In this document: positions 24,875 through 32,791 of the stretch, piece after piece
Layout of the letters: every line of letters starts with the position of its first letter
How positions within the stretch are numbered: the stretch's first letter is position 1
Assembly: GCA_018649885.1 (NCBI GenBank)
Contig: JABIHA010000082.1
Location: forward strand, 1 to 32,791
From: Bacteriovoracaceae bacterium
GTDB taxonomy: Bacteria > Bdellovibrionota > Bacteriovoracia > Bacteriovoracales > Bacteriovoracaceae
Length of the DNA stretch: 32,791 bases
Direction: 5' to 3'
Program-made: the position numbers and the translations under genes
The notes under the pieces: model-generated
The model's database searches: none
Seen by the model: the letters and a program-made list of their open reading frames with translations, nothing else
What the model was told of the DNA's origin: nothing

Positions 24875-25232
24875 GTATTGTGACCTGGCAAAGACATTTC
24901 ACCGCTTTGGTGTGGCATTAAATAAATACGAAAAATCAGTAGATTCAATCTATTTTGAGATCTCATTTGAAATTAGGCCAGGAGCAAAAATTGAAAAAAT
25001 ACAAGTCACTGATGGTGGCAGCATTAAGATCCACACGATGGAAAAACCAGTAGAGGGTGCGGCTAACAAATCCGTGATAAAAAAATTATCTAAATCTCTA
25101 GGCATTCCAAAGTCTAATATCGAAATAATTTCAGGAGTAAATTCAAGATCAAAAAATGTGGCACTAGTTTTTCAAATTAGTAAAAATAAAACTATTGAAA
25201 ACTATATCGAAAAAATATCAAAAATTTTCTGA
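24867..25232 (+). CDS. DUF167 (YggU family) protein
   Basis: About 121 residues. The family pattern is clear: FEIRPGAKIEKIQV, KPVEGAANKSVIKKLSKSLGIPKSNIEIISG, NSRSKNV. YggU-type proteins are small and conserved, of undefined biochemical role. The TTG at 24867 overlaps the maf end by eight bases and has GGAG eight bases upstream. A later GTG at 24911 is possible, so the first 15 residues are uncertain. Confidence 0.78.
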   Translation: MNEYCDLAKTFHRFGVALNKYEKSVDSIYFEISFEIRPGAKIEKIQVTDGGSIKIHTMEKPVEGAANKSVIKKLSKSLGIPKSNIEIISGVNSRSKNVALVFQISKNKTIENYIEKISKIF

Positions 25233-25246
25233 GAAAAAATCGACCA

Positions 25247-25996
25247 TTAGAAATTCCAACTCAACTTAGTTGATAAACGTCTAATTCTAATGTGGACATC
25301 TCTAACAAGGTCAATATCTATATTGGTATGGGAATATTCCACTTTGAAAGCAAAATCACTTTGAAATAAATTATAGGGGAAGGCCACAACTGTATTTTTA
25401 GGGACCCTAAATTGAAGACCTGCCTCCAACTCTTTTCTCTCACCTTGGAATGTGTAGGCCGTGTACTGGATATGCATTAAAAATTCGAGACCTCCTCCTT
25501 CGCCTAAGGAGAATTCAAGTCTTGGGTACCAACTGGTTGAGTAAAGATCATTTAGTCCAAAGGTAGAATTGTTGGTATGCATCTTCATTTGATATTGTTC
25601 GACAACTAAAGAAAGATCCATTGGTCTTGAATAGGGGACTCTTAGCGCCAGTTGTGCTGCCATTTCGATAACTCTTGTTGTATTGCCACCTTTTTTAGAG
25701 ATTGGATTGTAATATCTCCCATAGGCATGAAAGTCCATCCAGTTGGGAAGAAACATGAATCCAATTGTTGCTTTTGTATCGATGCCAGCGAGGTCAGCTT
25801 CCTCATCGAGAAAAACTTGATTGTCCCTCGACTCTTCATACCTGTAGGTTCCATAGCCTGTTTCGAATTCGAGTCTTGCATCTGTCCTTTTGGATTCTGC
25901 ATAGAGGGGTCTCGAAAAGACAAAAGAAAGCACACACACGCTGAGGGCGAGACTGGCCAGAAACTTTGATGATGGGATGCTAATAGAAACACTCAA
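25247..25996 (-). CDS. Predicted outer-membrane beta-barrel protein
   Basis: The 249-residue product has a signal peptide (about 33 residues, ending PLYA) and then amphipathic alternating strands with many aromatic residues at strand ends, finishing in a terminal Phe (LSWNF), the usual outer-membrane barrel sorting end. Size suggests an eight- to ten-strand barrel. The TTG start has AAGGAG about eight bases upstream. Ligand or function is unknown. It converges with the DUF167 gene with 14 bp between the stops. Confidence 0.75.
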   Translation of the reverse strand: MSVSISIPSSKFLASLALSVCVLSFVFSRPLYAESKRTDARLEFETGYGTYRYEESRDNQVFLDEEADLAGIDTKATIGFMFLPNWMDFHAYGRYYNPISKKGGNTTRVIEMAAQLALRVPYSRPMDLSLVVEQYQMKMHTNNSTFGLNDLYSTSWYPRLEFSLGEGGGLEFLMHIQYTAYTFQGERKELEAGLQFRVPKNTVVAFPYNLFQSDFAFKVEYSHTNIDIDLVRDVHIRIRRLSTKLSWNF

Positions 25997-26105
25997 GTAT
26001 TTCGCTCCTTATATCTTTTTTAATTCTATCGAAAATGCCCCTTTGCAGCAATCCAGGGTAAGGTTTTCACTTCTCAGATTGAGGTGATCTCCTTAGAATT
26101 ATGGT

Positions 26106-26630
26106 GTGAATAAATATCTGATAGTTTTACTTTATACTCTCTTGTGTAACCAGCTGGTTTTGGCCCAGCAAGGTTTGGCCCAGCCAGGTTTGGCCAAGGA
26201 GCAACTGAGCTCTTATGTCGCCGACTCTGGTCAATTTGATGAAATTACCCAAAAAGTAAAGCTGTTGCCCAGTCTTTCAGCGGATGAGTTTCCGAGGAAA
26301 GTTCAAGGCTTGCGAGTAGAGATTGAAAAGTTTATTTCTCGCCAAGACCTAATTTGCAATGGCCAATTTTATACCTTCGAAATGGAAGAAGGTGATGGGA
26401 AGAAGAGAAAGAAAAAGAGATTGAGCTATAAAGAGAGGGTTTTATGTTTTAAATCCCTCAAGGATTTTCAAAAAGTTTTTATTGAAAATATGCATTTGGC
26501 ACAGAAAAAATACTTGAGTTATTTACATACAAAGCGGCTGGGGGAGCTCGACGACTACCGCGAAAAACTATTAGCAGAGTTGGATTCTTACGGAAAAACT
26601 CGTTCTAGAAAAAGAAAATCAAAAAAATGA
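26106..26630 (+). CDS. Exported protein of unknown function with basic C-terminus
   Basis: A 174-residue protein with a signal peptide (about 20 residues, ending LVLA). A short repeat follows (QQGLAQPGLAK), encoded by two near-copies of TTTGGCCCAGCAAGG. The mature part is helical and ends in a strongly basic tail (KTRSRKRKSKK); two cysteines lie near residues 84 and 114. The GTG start has no clear ribosome site, so the start is tentative. Family unknown. Confidence 0.6.
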   Translation: MNKYLIVLLYTLLCNQLVLAQQGLAQPGLAKEQLSSYVADSGQFDEITQKVKLLPSLSADEFPRKVQGLRVEIEKFISRQDLICNGQFYTFEMEEGDGKKRKKKRLSYKERVLCFKSLKDFQKVFIENMHLAQKKYLSYLHTKRLGELDDYREKLLAELDSYGKTRSRKRKSKK

Positions 26631-26637
26631 ACTGTCT

Positions 26638-26859
26638 CTAAGAGTCGAGTTCAAAACTATCGTTTTCAAAATCAATTTCTGGCTTCTTTGGTTGTACCAA
26701 GCTTGGTTTTGGTCGAATACTTGTGACCCCAGTGTAGCGCTTTCTTTTTACAGAGCGGTTAGGGTGAATTCCACCAATTGATGATAGTTGACCAAGTTTG
26801 TGCGAAGGCCCGAGTTTTAGGGTCAGCGGAGATTTGGAAATTTTTTTTTCTTTAGTCAT
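26638..26859 (-). CDS. Small basic protein of unknown function
   Basis: A 73-residue protein with a Lys/Arg-rich N-terminus and an acidic tail (EIDFENDSFELDS). There is no signal peptide or membrane segment, and it is rich in Pro, Ser and Lys, so probably disordered. AGAGGT seven bases before the ATG supports real translation. It converges closely with the basic-tailed exported protein gene. Confidence 0.55.
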   Translation of the reverse strand: MTKEKKISKSPLTLKLGPSHKLGQLSSIGGIHPNRSVKRKRYTGVTSIRPKPSLVQPKKPEIDFENDSFELDS

Positions 26860-27264
26860 GATAATTACCTCTAAATTTTAAAACACGTTATTTATTAGCT
26901 CGCAGGCCTTGTTTAAATCCTGTGTTCTAAGAGGCAACAGTAGGTGCTAACTTAGCTTCTGGGATCTAGGGCCATATGTGATAAGGCCTATAAAAACTCC
27001 AATTGTTGGGGAAAAATATTATATCTTTCCACTGTTTTAGCGTTATGACTCACTTTACATCGGTTAAAGTAGATAAAAAATAAGTCCAGTACAATTATAG
27101 TGAATTTTAGCATAAAATGGCGCCCTTTGCCATGGTACAGCGTCCACCTGGGCAAATTAGGCCGTGGGTCTCATGAGTCTTGTAAATACTTAAACATTGG
27201 TGCATCCTAGGTGGATAAAACCTTCAAATCTACCATTATGAACGGAAAAACAAGGGTTTGCCCA
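26860..27264. other. 405-bp upstream region of the TRAP operon
   Basis: No gene is convincing. It should hold the divergent promoters of the small basic protein and the tatT operon. TTTGCC and GGCAAA (about 27127-27155) could pair around a long loop. I see no known riboswitch motif or clear -35/-10 pair. Confidence 0.4.
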
Positions 27265-28236
27265 ATGCGTAAAAACGGGTTGTATTTTGCACATATTTTC
27301 TTACTTTTCTCCTTTTTTGGCTGCGGGAGCATTCAAAAAATGGCCGTTGGGACTACTGCCTCCATATTAAGAGAAGGATCTAAGGAAATTGAAACCGAAA
27401 GAGACTGGGATGTTTTCAAACAGGCCCTCCCGGCTAGCATCAAAACCATGGAGGCCCTCTTATATGTTTCTCCAGACAACGAGGACCTGCTTAGCTCACT
27501 AGTAAAGGGCTATACGGCCTTTGCCTACGGAATCAATGAGACGCTTTATTTAAATGATTACTACGCTGAAAATGATAGCACCTACTACAAATCTAAGGCC
27601 GAGTCCCAGTACTCAAGGGCCGTTTCTTATGGCCTACGCTTTCTAAAAAATGAAGGGGTTTCTTATGATGATCTAAGTAACGCTCTTTCAAACGGTGGCG
27701 AGAAGTCCATTGCAAAACTCTTAGGCGACGAGCTTAGTGATGATCAAAAAACATTAGAAATGGTCTTATTTACTGCTCAGGCTTGGGGTGGGTTAATCAA
27801 CTTAAAAAAGAGTATACCACTAATGGCCCAAGCACCCATAATCAAGGGAATGTTTGATTGGGTTTGCTCAGAAGATCCCAAAATTTTATTTGGTATTTGT
27901 GATGTTTTACTTGCTGTTTATGATCTTGGAAGACCTAAGACATTTGGTGGAAACCCACAAAGAGGACGTAAGTCGCTACTTAAATTTATTGATCAAAACC
28001 CAGAAAATTATATGGCCAGGGTCACTCTCATGCAGTTTTGGTCAATCCCATCAAGCGATAAAAAAAGCTTTGATTCACATTCTCGTTTTTTGACTACAGC
28101 TGGTAGAGAATTTGGAAAGAAAAAGCATTGGGAGCCTAGTAATCAACCACCAAAGATGTCTAGGCAAAACCTATTTAATGCCATAGCACTTAAAAGATTT
28201 AAAATTATGAGAAAATACGAAAAAGAATTTTTTTAG
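27265..28236 (+). CDS. TatT-like TRAP transporter-associated TPR lipoprotein
   Basis: The 323-residue protein begins with a lipoprotein signal and lipobox ending FFGCGS (Cys20), and continues with helical TPR-like repeats, including VSPDNEDLLSSLVKGYTAFAYG and a conserved-looking AQAWGGLINLKKS. It matches the TatT component family (Treponema TP0956 type), a periplasmic TPR partner of TRAP transporters. The dctP, dctQ and dctM genes follow directly. I chose the ATG at 27265 with AAGGG eight bases upstream; GTG at 27211 and ATG at 27238 are longer in-frame alternatives that put the hydrophobic signal too far inside. Confidence 0.82.
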   Translation: MRKNGLYFAHIFLLFSFFGCGSIQKMAVGTTASILREGSKEIETERDWDVFKQALPASIKTMEALLYVSPDNEDLLSSLVKGYTAFAYGINETLYLNDYYAENDSTYYKSKAESQYSRAVSYGLRFLKNEGVSYDDLSNALSNGGEKSIAKLLGDELSDDQKTLEMVLFTAQAWGGLINLKKSIPLMAQAPIIKGMFDWVCSEDPKILFGICDVLLAVYDLGRPKTFGGNPQRGRKSLLKFIDQNPENYMARVTLMQFWSIPSSDKKSFDSHSRFLTTAGREFGKKKHWEPSNQPPKMSRQNLFNAIALKRFKIMRKYEKEFF

Positions 28237-28267
28237 AAATTTGAGTTAGAGAGTTTGGAGATATTTA

Positions 28268-29260
28268 ATGAAAAAGTTTGCACTCGTTTTATTTTTTATA
28301 TCACTTAATGTTCTTGTAGGGACTGATAGTGCTATGGCAGTCAGGATAAAATTAGGAATATTAGCTCCAGAGGGAACTTCGTGGGCCAATAATGTTAAGG
28401 CCATGGCGAGTGAGGTAAAAAAAGAAACTGGCGGAAAAGTTAAGTTCAAAGTCTACTACGGTGGAGTTCAAGGGGATGAACCTGACGTTCTAAGAAAAAT
28501 TAGAATTGGTCAAATGCACGGTGGAATGTTTACTGGAAGAACTCTTGGAGAAATTAGCGGAGATGTTAGGGTGATGGAAATTCCATTTAGCTTTCATCAC
28601 AAAAGAGAAAATGCAATTAAAATATTAAATAAAATGACTCCTTATTTTAATACCCAATTTGAAAAAAAGGGTTTTAAAAACTTGGGATTCTTTGAAATTG
28701 GAAATGTCTATATTGTTACCACCAAAGAGGTAAAAAATCTCAAGGCCTTGAAAGGATTAAAAATCTGGAACTGGGAAGGAGATAAGGTTGCACAGAGTAT
28801 GGTCGAGAGCATGAAGCTTGTTTCTGTACCTCTTGCTCTGCCAGATGTACTCTCTTCGCTTTCAACAGGTATTATAGATGCAGCCTATTCCTCTCCTCTT
28901 GGGATTATTGCTCTTCAATGGCAAACAAAAGTTAAGTATGTCATCGACTATCCAGTTACATTTTCAATTGGAGCTTTTCTTATCGATATGAAGCAATGGA
29001 AAAAATTAAAGCCAGCTTACCAAAAGATCATTACAAAAGTATCCAACAAGTATATGGAAAAAGCTTCAGTCGATATTGTGAAAGAAAATAACGAAGCGAT
29101 GGTATCTCTTAAAAAATTGGGAATAAAGTTCATTGAATTTTCTGATGAAGATAAGAAAGACCAAACAACTATAAGAGCAGATGTTGTGAAAAGATTGAGA
29201 GATAAAGTGATATCCAAGAAAACATTTACTAAGTTTAATTCTCATTACAAGAAGTTGTAG
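28268..29260 (+). CDS. dctP: TRAP transporter substrate-binding protein (DctP type)
   Basis: The 330-residue periplasmic protein has a signal peptide (about 24 residues, ending SAMA) and DctP features: KLGILAPEGTSWANN, YYGGVQGDEPDVLRKIRIGQMHGG, EIPFSF and DVLSSLSTGIIDAAYSSPLG. In acid-binding DctP proteins the segment after KGLKI carries an Arg that holds the substrate carboxylate; here KGLKIWNWEGD has Trp167 instead. TatT-partnered P subunits are thought to bind other, perhaps hydrophobic, ligands, which fits. GGAG precedes the ATG. It is the second gene of the operon. Confidence 0.9.
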   Translation: MKKFALVLFFISLNVLVGTDSAMAVRIKLGILAPEGTSWANNVKAMASEVKKETGGKVKFKVYYGGVQGDEPDVLRKIRIGQMHGGMFTGRTLGEISGDVRVMEIPFSFHHKRENAIKILNKMTPYFNTQFEKKGFKNLGFFEIGNVYIVTTKEVKNLKALKGLKIWNWEGDKVAQSMVESMKLVSVPLALPDVLSSLSTGIIDAAYSSPLGIIALQWQTKVKYVIDYPVTFSIGAFLIDMKQWKKLKPAYQKIITKVSNKYMEKASVDIVKENNEAMVSLKKLGIKFIEFSDEDKKDQTTIRADVVKRLRDKVISKKTFTKFNSHYKKL

Positions 29261-29262
29261 AA

Positions 29263-29769
29263 ATGTCATTTTTTAAGGCCATAGATAATGCACTTGAGAG
29301 GTTTGCCTATTACACTCTGGTAATTTGCATTACTTTGATGGTTTTATTAACTCTCTTAGGTATTGGATCGCGCCAATTTAGTACGACTTTTCTTTGGCTT
29401 GATCCACTTGTGAGACACCTTGTATTTTTAAGTGCTTTTATGGGGGGGGTCCTTGCAACTGGGAAAAGAGGCCACATTGGCATTGATATTATAGGGAAGT
29501 TCCTTGAGAGCAAGGGCCTTTGCTATTTCAGAGACTCAATCCTAAGAGTTGTCGACTTGGCAGCTTTTATCACCGTTATGTGGTTGTCTTACTGGGCCAT
29601 TCAATTGTCGAAAATAGAATTTCAATATGGAAGAGAAATTTTTCTAGGTGTTCATAGCGGTTATCTTGTTTCCATTATTCCATTTGGTTTAATTTTAATT
29701 GGGTATAGGTTTTTCTTTCTATTCATTAGTTCAATTAAAAAAAATGTTGATAGAGAAGGGGAAAATTAA
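29263..29769 (+). CDS. dctQ: TRAP transporter small membrane subunit (DctQ type)
   Basis: A 168-residue protein with four membrane segments and the DctQ pattern FLWLDPLVRHLVFLSAFMGGVLATGKRGHIGID. It pairs with DctM to form the membrane part. It begins two bases after the dctP stop, with only a modest ribosome site (GAAGTTGTAG), so translation is probably coupled. Confidence 0.9.
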   Translation: MSFFKAIDNALERFAYYTLVICITLMVLLTLLGIGSRQFSTTFLWLDPLVRHLVFLSAFMGGVLATGKRGHIGIDIIGKFLESKGLCYFRDSILRVVDLAAFITVMWLSYWAIQLSKIEFQYGREIFLGVHSGYLVSIIPFGLILIGYRFFFLFISSIKKNVDREGEN

Positions 29770-29772
29770 AAA

Positions 29773-31038
29773 GTGGAAGTAGCTTCGTATTTAGGCATTA
29801 TTGGCCTCGCAATTGTAGGAACTCCTATTTTTGTCATTATGTCTCTTTTTGCACTTGTTGCCTTTTTCTTTGCAGGGATTGATGGCTCAGCAGTGGCCGT
29901 AGAAATTTATAAAATTGCTAGTGCTCCAACGCTACTGACGATCCCATTATTTACCTTCGCCGGATATATGATGGCCGAAAGTAAATCTCCCCAAAGACTA
30001 TTAAGGCTGGCCCAGGCTGCCCTTGGATGGCTCCCTGGTGGTGTGGCCATTGTAAGTCTTGTCATTTGCGCTTTTTTTACAGCATTCACCGGTGCTTCAG
30101 GTGTTACTATCATTGCCTTAGGTGGGCTTTTGTACCCCATTTTAACTAAAGAAGGGTTTGGAGAAAAATTCACTCTTGGTCTTATTACTACTTCTGGCTC
30201 TCTTGGACTTTTATTTCCTCCAAGTCTTCCAATCATTTTATATGGCCTAGTTGCCAAGGTAGATATTGATAAATTATTTTTAGCGGGAATTTTACCGGGA
30301 ATTTTACTGATCTTTGTATTGGGGGCTTGGTCCATTAAAAATGGAAAAAAGGCCGAAAAATGTGTTGATCACAAATTTTGTTTTAGCGAACTTACCCAGG
30401 CAATGAAGGGTGCAAGGTATGAGCTACCACTCCCATTTTTTGTACTGGGAGGAATTTATGGAGGAATTACGACAACCTCCGAAGCGGCATGTCTTACTGC
30501 TGCTTATGTTTTTGTCATTGAATGTTTACTCTACAGAGATTTGAGCATTTTTTCTGATGTACCCAAAATAATTAAAGAGAGTATGACCCTTGTGGGAGCA
30601 ATTTTATTGATTCTATGCTGTGCTCTTGGAATGACTTCTTATTTGATTGATGAAGAAATCCCCATGAAAATTTTGGCCTTCATGAAAGTGTATATTACAA
30701 ATAAATATATCTTCTTAGTATTTTTGAATATTTTCCTTCTGATTGTCGGAAGTTTGATGGATATTTTCAGCGCAATTATAGTGGTGGTGCCATTAATCGT
30801 TCCCATTGCTACTGAGTTTGATGTTAATCCCATCCACTTGGCGATCATTTTCTTAACCAATCTTGAAATCGGATATATAACCCCGCCGGTAGGAATAAAT
30901 TTATTTATTAGTAGTTTTAGATTTGGAAAACCTGTAACTGAGCTCTATAAGGCTTCTTTTCCATTCCTGATACTAATGGTATTTGCTCTTATTATAATTA
31001 CGTATGTACCGGCACTAAGTTTAGTTTGGTTTGACTAG
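29773..31038 (+). CDS. dctM: TRAP transporter large permease subunit (DctM type)
   Basis: The 421-residue permease has about eleven or twelve membrane segments with the DctM blocks FTGASGVTIIALGGLLYP, GLITTSGSLGLLFPPSLPIILYG and the terminal YITPPVGINLF. It is the sodium-driven translocator for substrate delivered by DctP. It starts with GTG four bases after dctQ and AAGGGGA lies upstream. The next gene overlaps its stop. Confidence 0.93.
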   Translation: MEVASYLGIIGLAIVGTPIFVIMSLFALVAFFFAGIDGSAVAVEIYKIASAPTLLTIPLFTFAGYMMAESKSPQRLLRLAQAALGWLPGGVAIVSLVICAFFTAFTGASGVTIIALGGLLYPILTKEGFGEKFTLGLITTSGSLGLLFPPSLPIILYGLVAKVDIDKLFLAGILPGILLIFVLGAWSIKNGKKAEKCVDHKFCFSELTQAMKGARYELPLPFFVLGGIYGGITTTSEAACLTAAYVFVIECLLYRDLSIFSDVPKIIKESMTLVGAILLILCCALGMTSYLIDEEIPMKILAFMKVYITNKYIFLVFLNIFLLIVGSLMDIFSAIIVVVPLIVPIATEFDVNPIHLAIIFLTNLEIGYITPPVGINLFISSFRFGKPVTELYKASFPFLILMVFALIIITYVPALSLVWFD

Positions 31039-32536
31039 GATAAGAATTTTCATATTCACCAACTTGTTAATATTTTTCTCTTTTTCGAGTACTAAAGCGA
31101 CTGAGCCAGTTGGAGAAAAATATGAGTATGATCCATCAAATATTGGTCTTCCTAAAAAGCCCTACTCACAAAGAAAAATGTTTTTTCAGTATTTAAACCC
31201 AGAGTTAGTTGTTATTGAAGATTTTTTGACCACAGAGTTAATCCATAGCTCTCTTTGCCCTGTGGAAACCTATATTAAGTATGGAGACTATTTTCGCTAT
31301 ATGTATAGGTTGATCTCACTCAGCTATCTTTTTGATAACATAATTGATCTCTCAGAGGCAAATCAGAAGCTATCACTTGGTGTTAAGAGCTGTAATATTA
31401 ACTTTAAGGCCCTGAACCAAAGCTGCACACCAAAGAGCTTTGATATGAAGCTTTTTAAGAATAGGTCAATAAAGATTTTTCTTGAAGAAGACGCTAAAAA
31501 CTTCAGACCTATTTCAAAAAATGCAAAAAGACAGTTACTAAAAAAAATAAATTCTAAAAACCATGCTACTAGTATTTCCAAACTGTACTCTTATCAGTTT
31601 GCCAATTATTGCAAATCAAATAGTTGTCCCAAACAGCTAAGTCGAAAATTCTTTGCGGGGTTTTTGGGCCAAACTTGTAAAAACCTTGTTCAAGACTTTA
31701 GATTAATTTGCTCTGAAAGAGATCATATTTTTGGAGTCACCGCTTTTCCTGAACTCACCAATGTACTGCTCAGGTCAAATATTATGAAAGCACTTCAAAT
31801 TGATGGAGTGGAGCCAAGTTGTTTATCACATTTCGGAAATTCTAATTTTCATAGAGAATACCTATCTCGCAGTACACTTGACTCACTAATGGGAGCCTAT
31901 AAAAAACTTAGTTCTCAAAGAACTAGGTATCAAGAGGGGATTTTATTTGTTCCAGGAGCATTAAAAGAATTTGATGATAAAGGACTGAGTGACTTTCTAT
32001 TTAAGAGACGGCCTGCGCCGACTCCTACTCCAGTACCTACTGCTGTGCCGACACCGAGCCCTACTCCTACGCCAGTTCCAACTCCGACTCCGATGAAGGC
32101 ACCGACTCCAAGGCCTACTCCAACACCTGTGCCTGTACCTAAGAGTCAGTTTGAAATTGCACAGTTAAAATTTGAAAGCTTGGGTGGCGTGAAAGATGTG
32201 GCCGTTAATATGCAAAAATTCAAAGAAGATTACAAATTTAAAAAAGATGTGATCTCCAGGCTTTCTAAGTCTCTTTCTCTATATCAAACGAGAAAGGCCT
32301 TAGAGCATATGAGAAAATCAGAAAAACTAGGCAGCAAGATTAGACCTTTAAGTTTATTATTTCTAAAATTTCTTATTGATACCGATAATCATCAAGGGAT
32401 GTACAATATAAAAGCTGTAATTGGTGATGAGTTCTATTTAATGAATGATATTGATCGAGATAAAACTCCTGTCAAAGTCAGGGTTGATATTGGTCCTGAA
32501 ACTGGGAATGTTTGGACTATCACTATAGTAAAATAA
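31031..32536 (+). CDS. Exported cysteine-rich protein with Pro/Thr linker
   Basis: A 501-residue product with a signal peptide (about 23 residues, ending STKA). The N-terminal part (to about residue 320) is helical with eight cysteines, an even number that suggests disulfides. A Pro-Thr repeat linker (about residues 330-373) joins it to a C-terminal region of about 130 residues ending in beta strands ([19 protein letters not shown]). No family is recognised. The TTG start overlaps dctM by eight bases and lacks a clear ribosome site, so it is probably coupled to the TRAP operon. A role in supplying or sensing the transported substrate is only inference. Confidence 0.68.
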   Translation: MTRIRIFIFTNLLIFFSFSSTKATEPVGEKYEYDPSNIGLPKKPYSQRKMFFQYLNPELVVIEDFLTTELIHSSLCPVETYIKYGDYFRYMYRLISLSYLFDNIIDLSEANQKLSLGVKSCNINFKALNQSCTPKSFDMKLFKNRSIKIFLEEDAKNFRPISKNAKRQLLKKINSKNHATSISKLYSYQFANYCKSNSCPKQLSRKFFAGFLGQTCKNLVQDFRLICSERDHIFGVTAFPELTNVLLRSNIMKALQIDGVEPSCLSHFGNSNFHREYLSRSTLDSLMGAYKKLSSQRTRYQEGILFVPGALKEFDDKGLSDFLFKRRPAPTPTPVPTAVPTPSPTPTPVPTPTPMKAPTPRPTPTPVPVPKSQFEIAQLKFESLGGVKDVAVNMQKFKEDYKFKKDVISRLSKSLSLYQTRKALEHMRKSEKLGSKIRPLSLLFLKFLIDTDNHQGMYNIKAVIGDEFYLMNDIDRDKTPVKVRVDIGPETGNVWTITIVK

Positions 32537-32627
32537 TCTTTAGCTCGCTCAAGCGACCTTAACTTTGCCTTTCCCCTTACCGTTACCATTATACCTCGCC
32601 GTCGCCGTCGCCAACCAAACCGGTCCA

Positions 32628-32698
32628 TTCTCGACACATACTTTACATTTTTCTCGACACATACTTTACATTTTATTCTCGATACATGGTTTACACTT
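32628..32698. repeat. 23-bp tandem repeats at the left end of an IS481-like element
   Basis: Two identical 23-bp units (32628-32650 and 32651-32673), beginning TTCTCGACACATAC and ending TTTACATTT, are followed by a degenerate third (32676-32698, core TTCTCGATACATGGTTTACA). They lie just before the transposase gene and are probably the terminal transposase-binding region. Confidence 0.82.
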
Positions 32699-32727
32699 TT
32701 TAAGGTACTGCAAACAAAGGGGGTTGC

Positions 32728-32791
32728 ATGCCTTGGAAGGAATCTTCGGTTATGAATGAAAGAATGAAATTCGTTATGAGAGCATTAGATG
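32728..32791 (+). CDS. IS481-family transposase, N-terminal fragment (3' cut by window edge)
   Basis: The first 21 codons begin MPWKESSVMNERMKF and continue to ALD, the recognisable N-terminus of IS481-type DDE transposases (MPWKE...MxERxxFV). AAAGGGGG precedes the ATG. The frame runs off the window, so intactness cannot be judged. Tandem repeats typical of the element end lie just upstream. It marks a mobile element inserted downstream of the TRAP operon. Confidence 0.8.
   Translation, partial: MPWKESSVMNERMKFVMRALD

Noticed and set aside
26860..27264. Riboswitch upstream of the TRAP operon
   Set aside because: One possible long-loop pairing was seen, but no conserved core of a known riboswitch class.

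Overview
The window is AT-rich, gene-dense bacterial DNA encoding a Gram-negative cell: lipoproteins, a predicted outer-membrane barrel, periplasmic proteins, a DctP-type TRAP transporter and a bS21 ribosomal protein. Degenerate receiver/TPR proteins, many secreted proteins of unknown function, frequent TTG/GTG starts and a TatT-associated TRAP transporter suggest a delta-proteobacterial or Bdellovibrionota (Bacteriovorax-like) relative. That placement is inference; there is no 16S gene here.

Layout. 1-3.4 kb: the 3' part of a cysteine-paired RCC1-repeat protein and a secreted subtilisin-like protease ending at a strong bidirectional terminator. 3.4-8.7 kb: a nitric-oxide defence cluster. A minus-strand run qNOR -> 49-aa peptide ending CCGSCS -> NnrS faces a divergent NsrR-like Rrf2 regulator followed by a cytochrome c556/c'-type protein. 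A near-palindromic NsrR-like operator lies on the -10 of a good promoter between them. A methyltransferase-like protein with an export signal follows. 9-12.4 kb: an APH-like kinase, a pseudo-receiver/TPR protein with a small overlapping upstream partner, then a tRNA-Gly(GCC) whose 3' end is repeated downstream in an 82-bp tandem array. 12.5-21.5 kb: an HExxH lipoprotein, a DnaQ-like exonuclease / small membrane protein / EpmB-like radical-SAM operon, lpdA plus a 2-oxo-acid dehydrogenase E2, a two-gene unit (exported beta-rich protein and EEP phosphodiesterase) and rarA. 21.6-26.9 kb: rpsU with an exceptionally long Shine-Dalgarno, a FecR-domain protein, maf, a DUF167 gene, an outer-membrane barrel and three proteins of unknown function. 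27.2-32.5 kb: a TatT-DctP-DctQ-DctM transporter operon with an overlapping cysteine-rich, Pro/Thr-linker exported protein. 32.6 kb to the end: the left part of an IS481-like insertion sequence, cut by the window edge.

The best candidates for less-described biology are the NO module with its metal-binding-looking CCGSCS micro-protein, the tRNA-linked tandem repeat array, the TatT-type TRAP operon with an altered ligand-binding motif and an extra exported partner, and the ten-fold cysteine-pair RCC1 protein.
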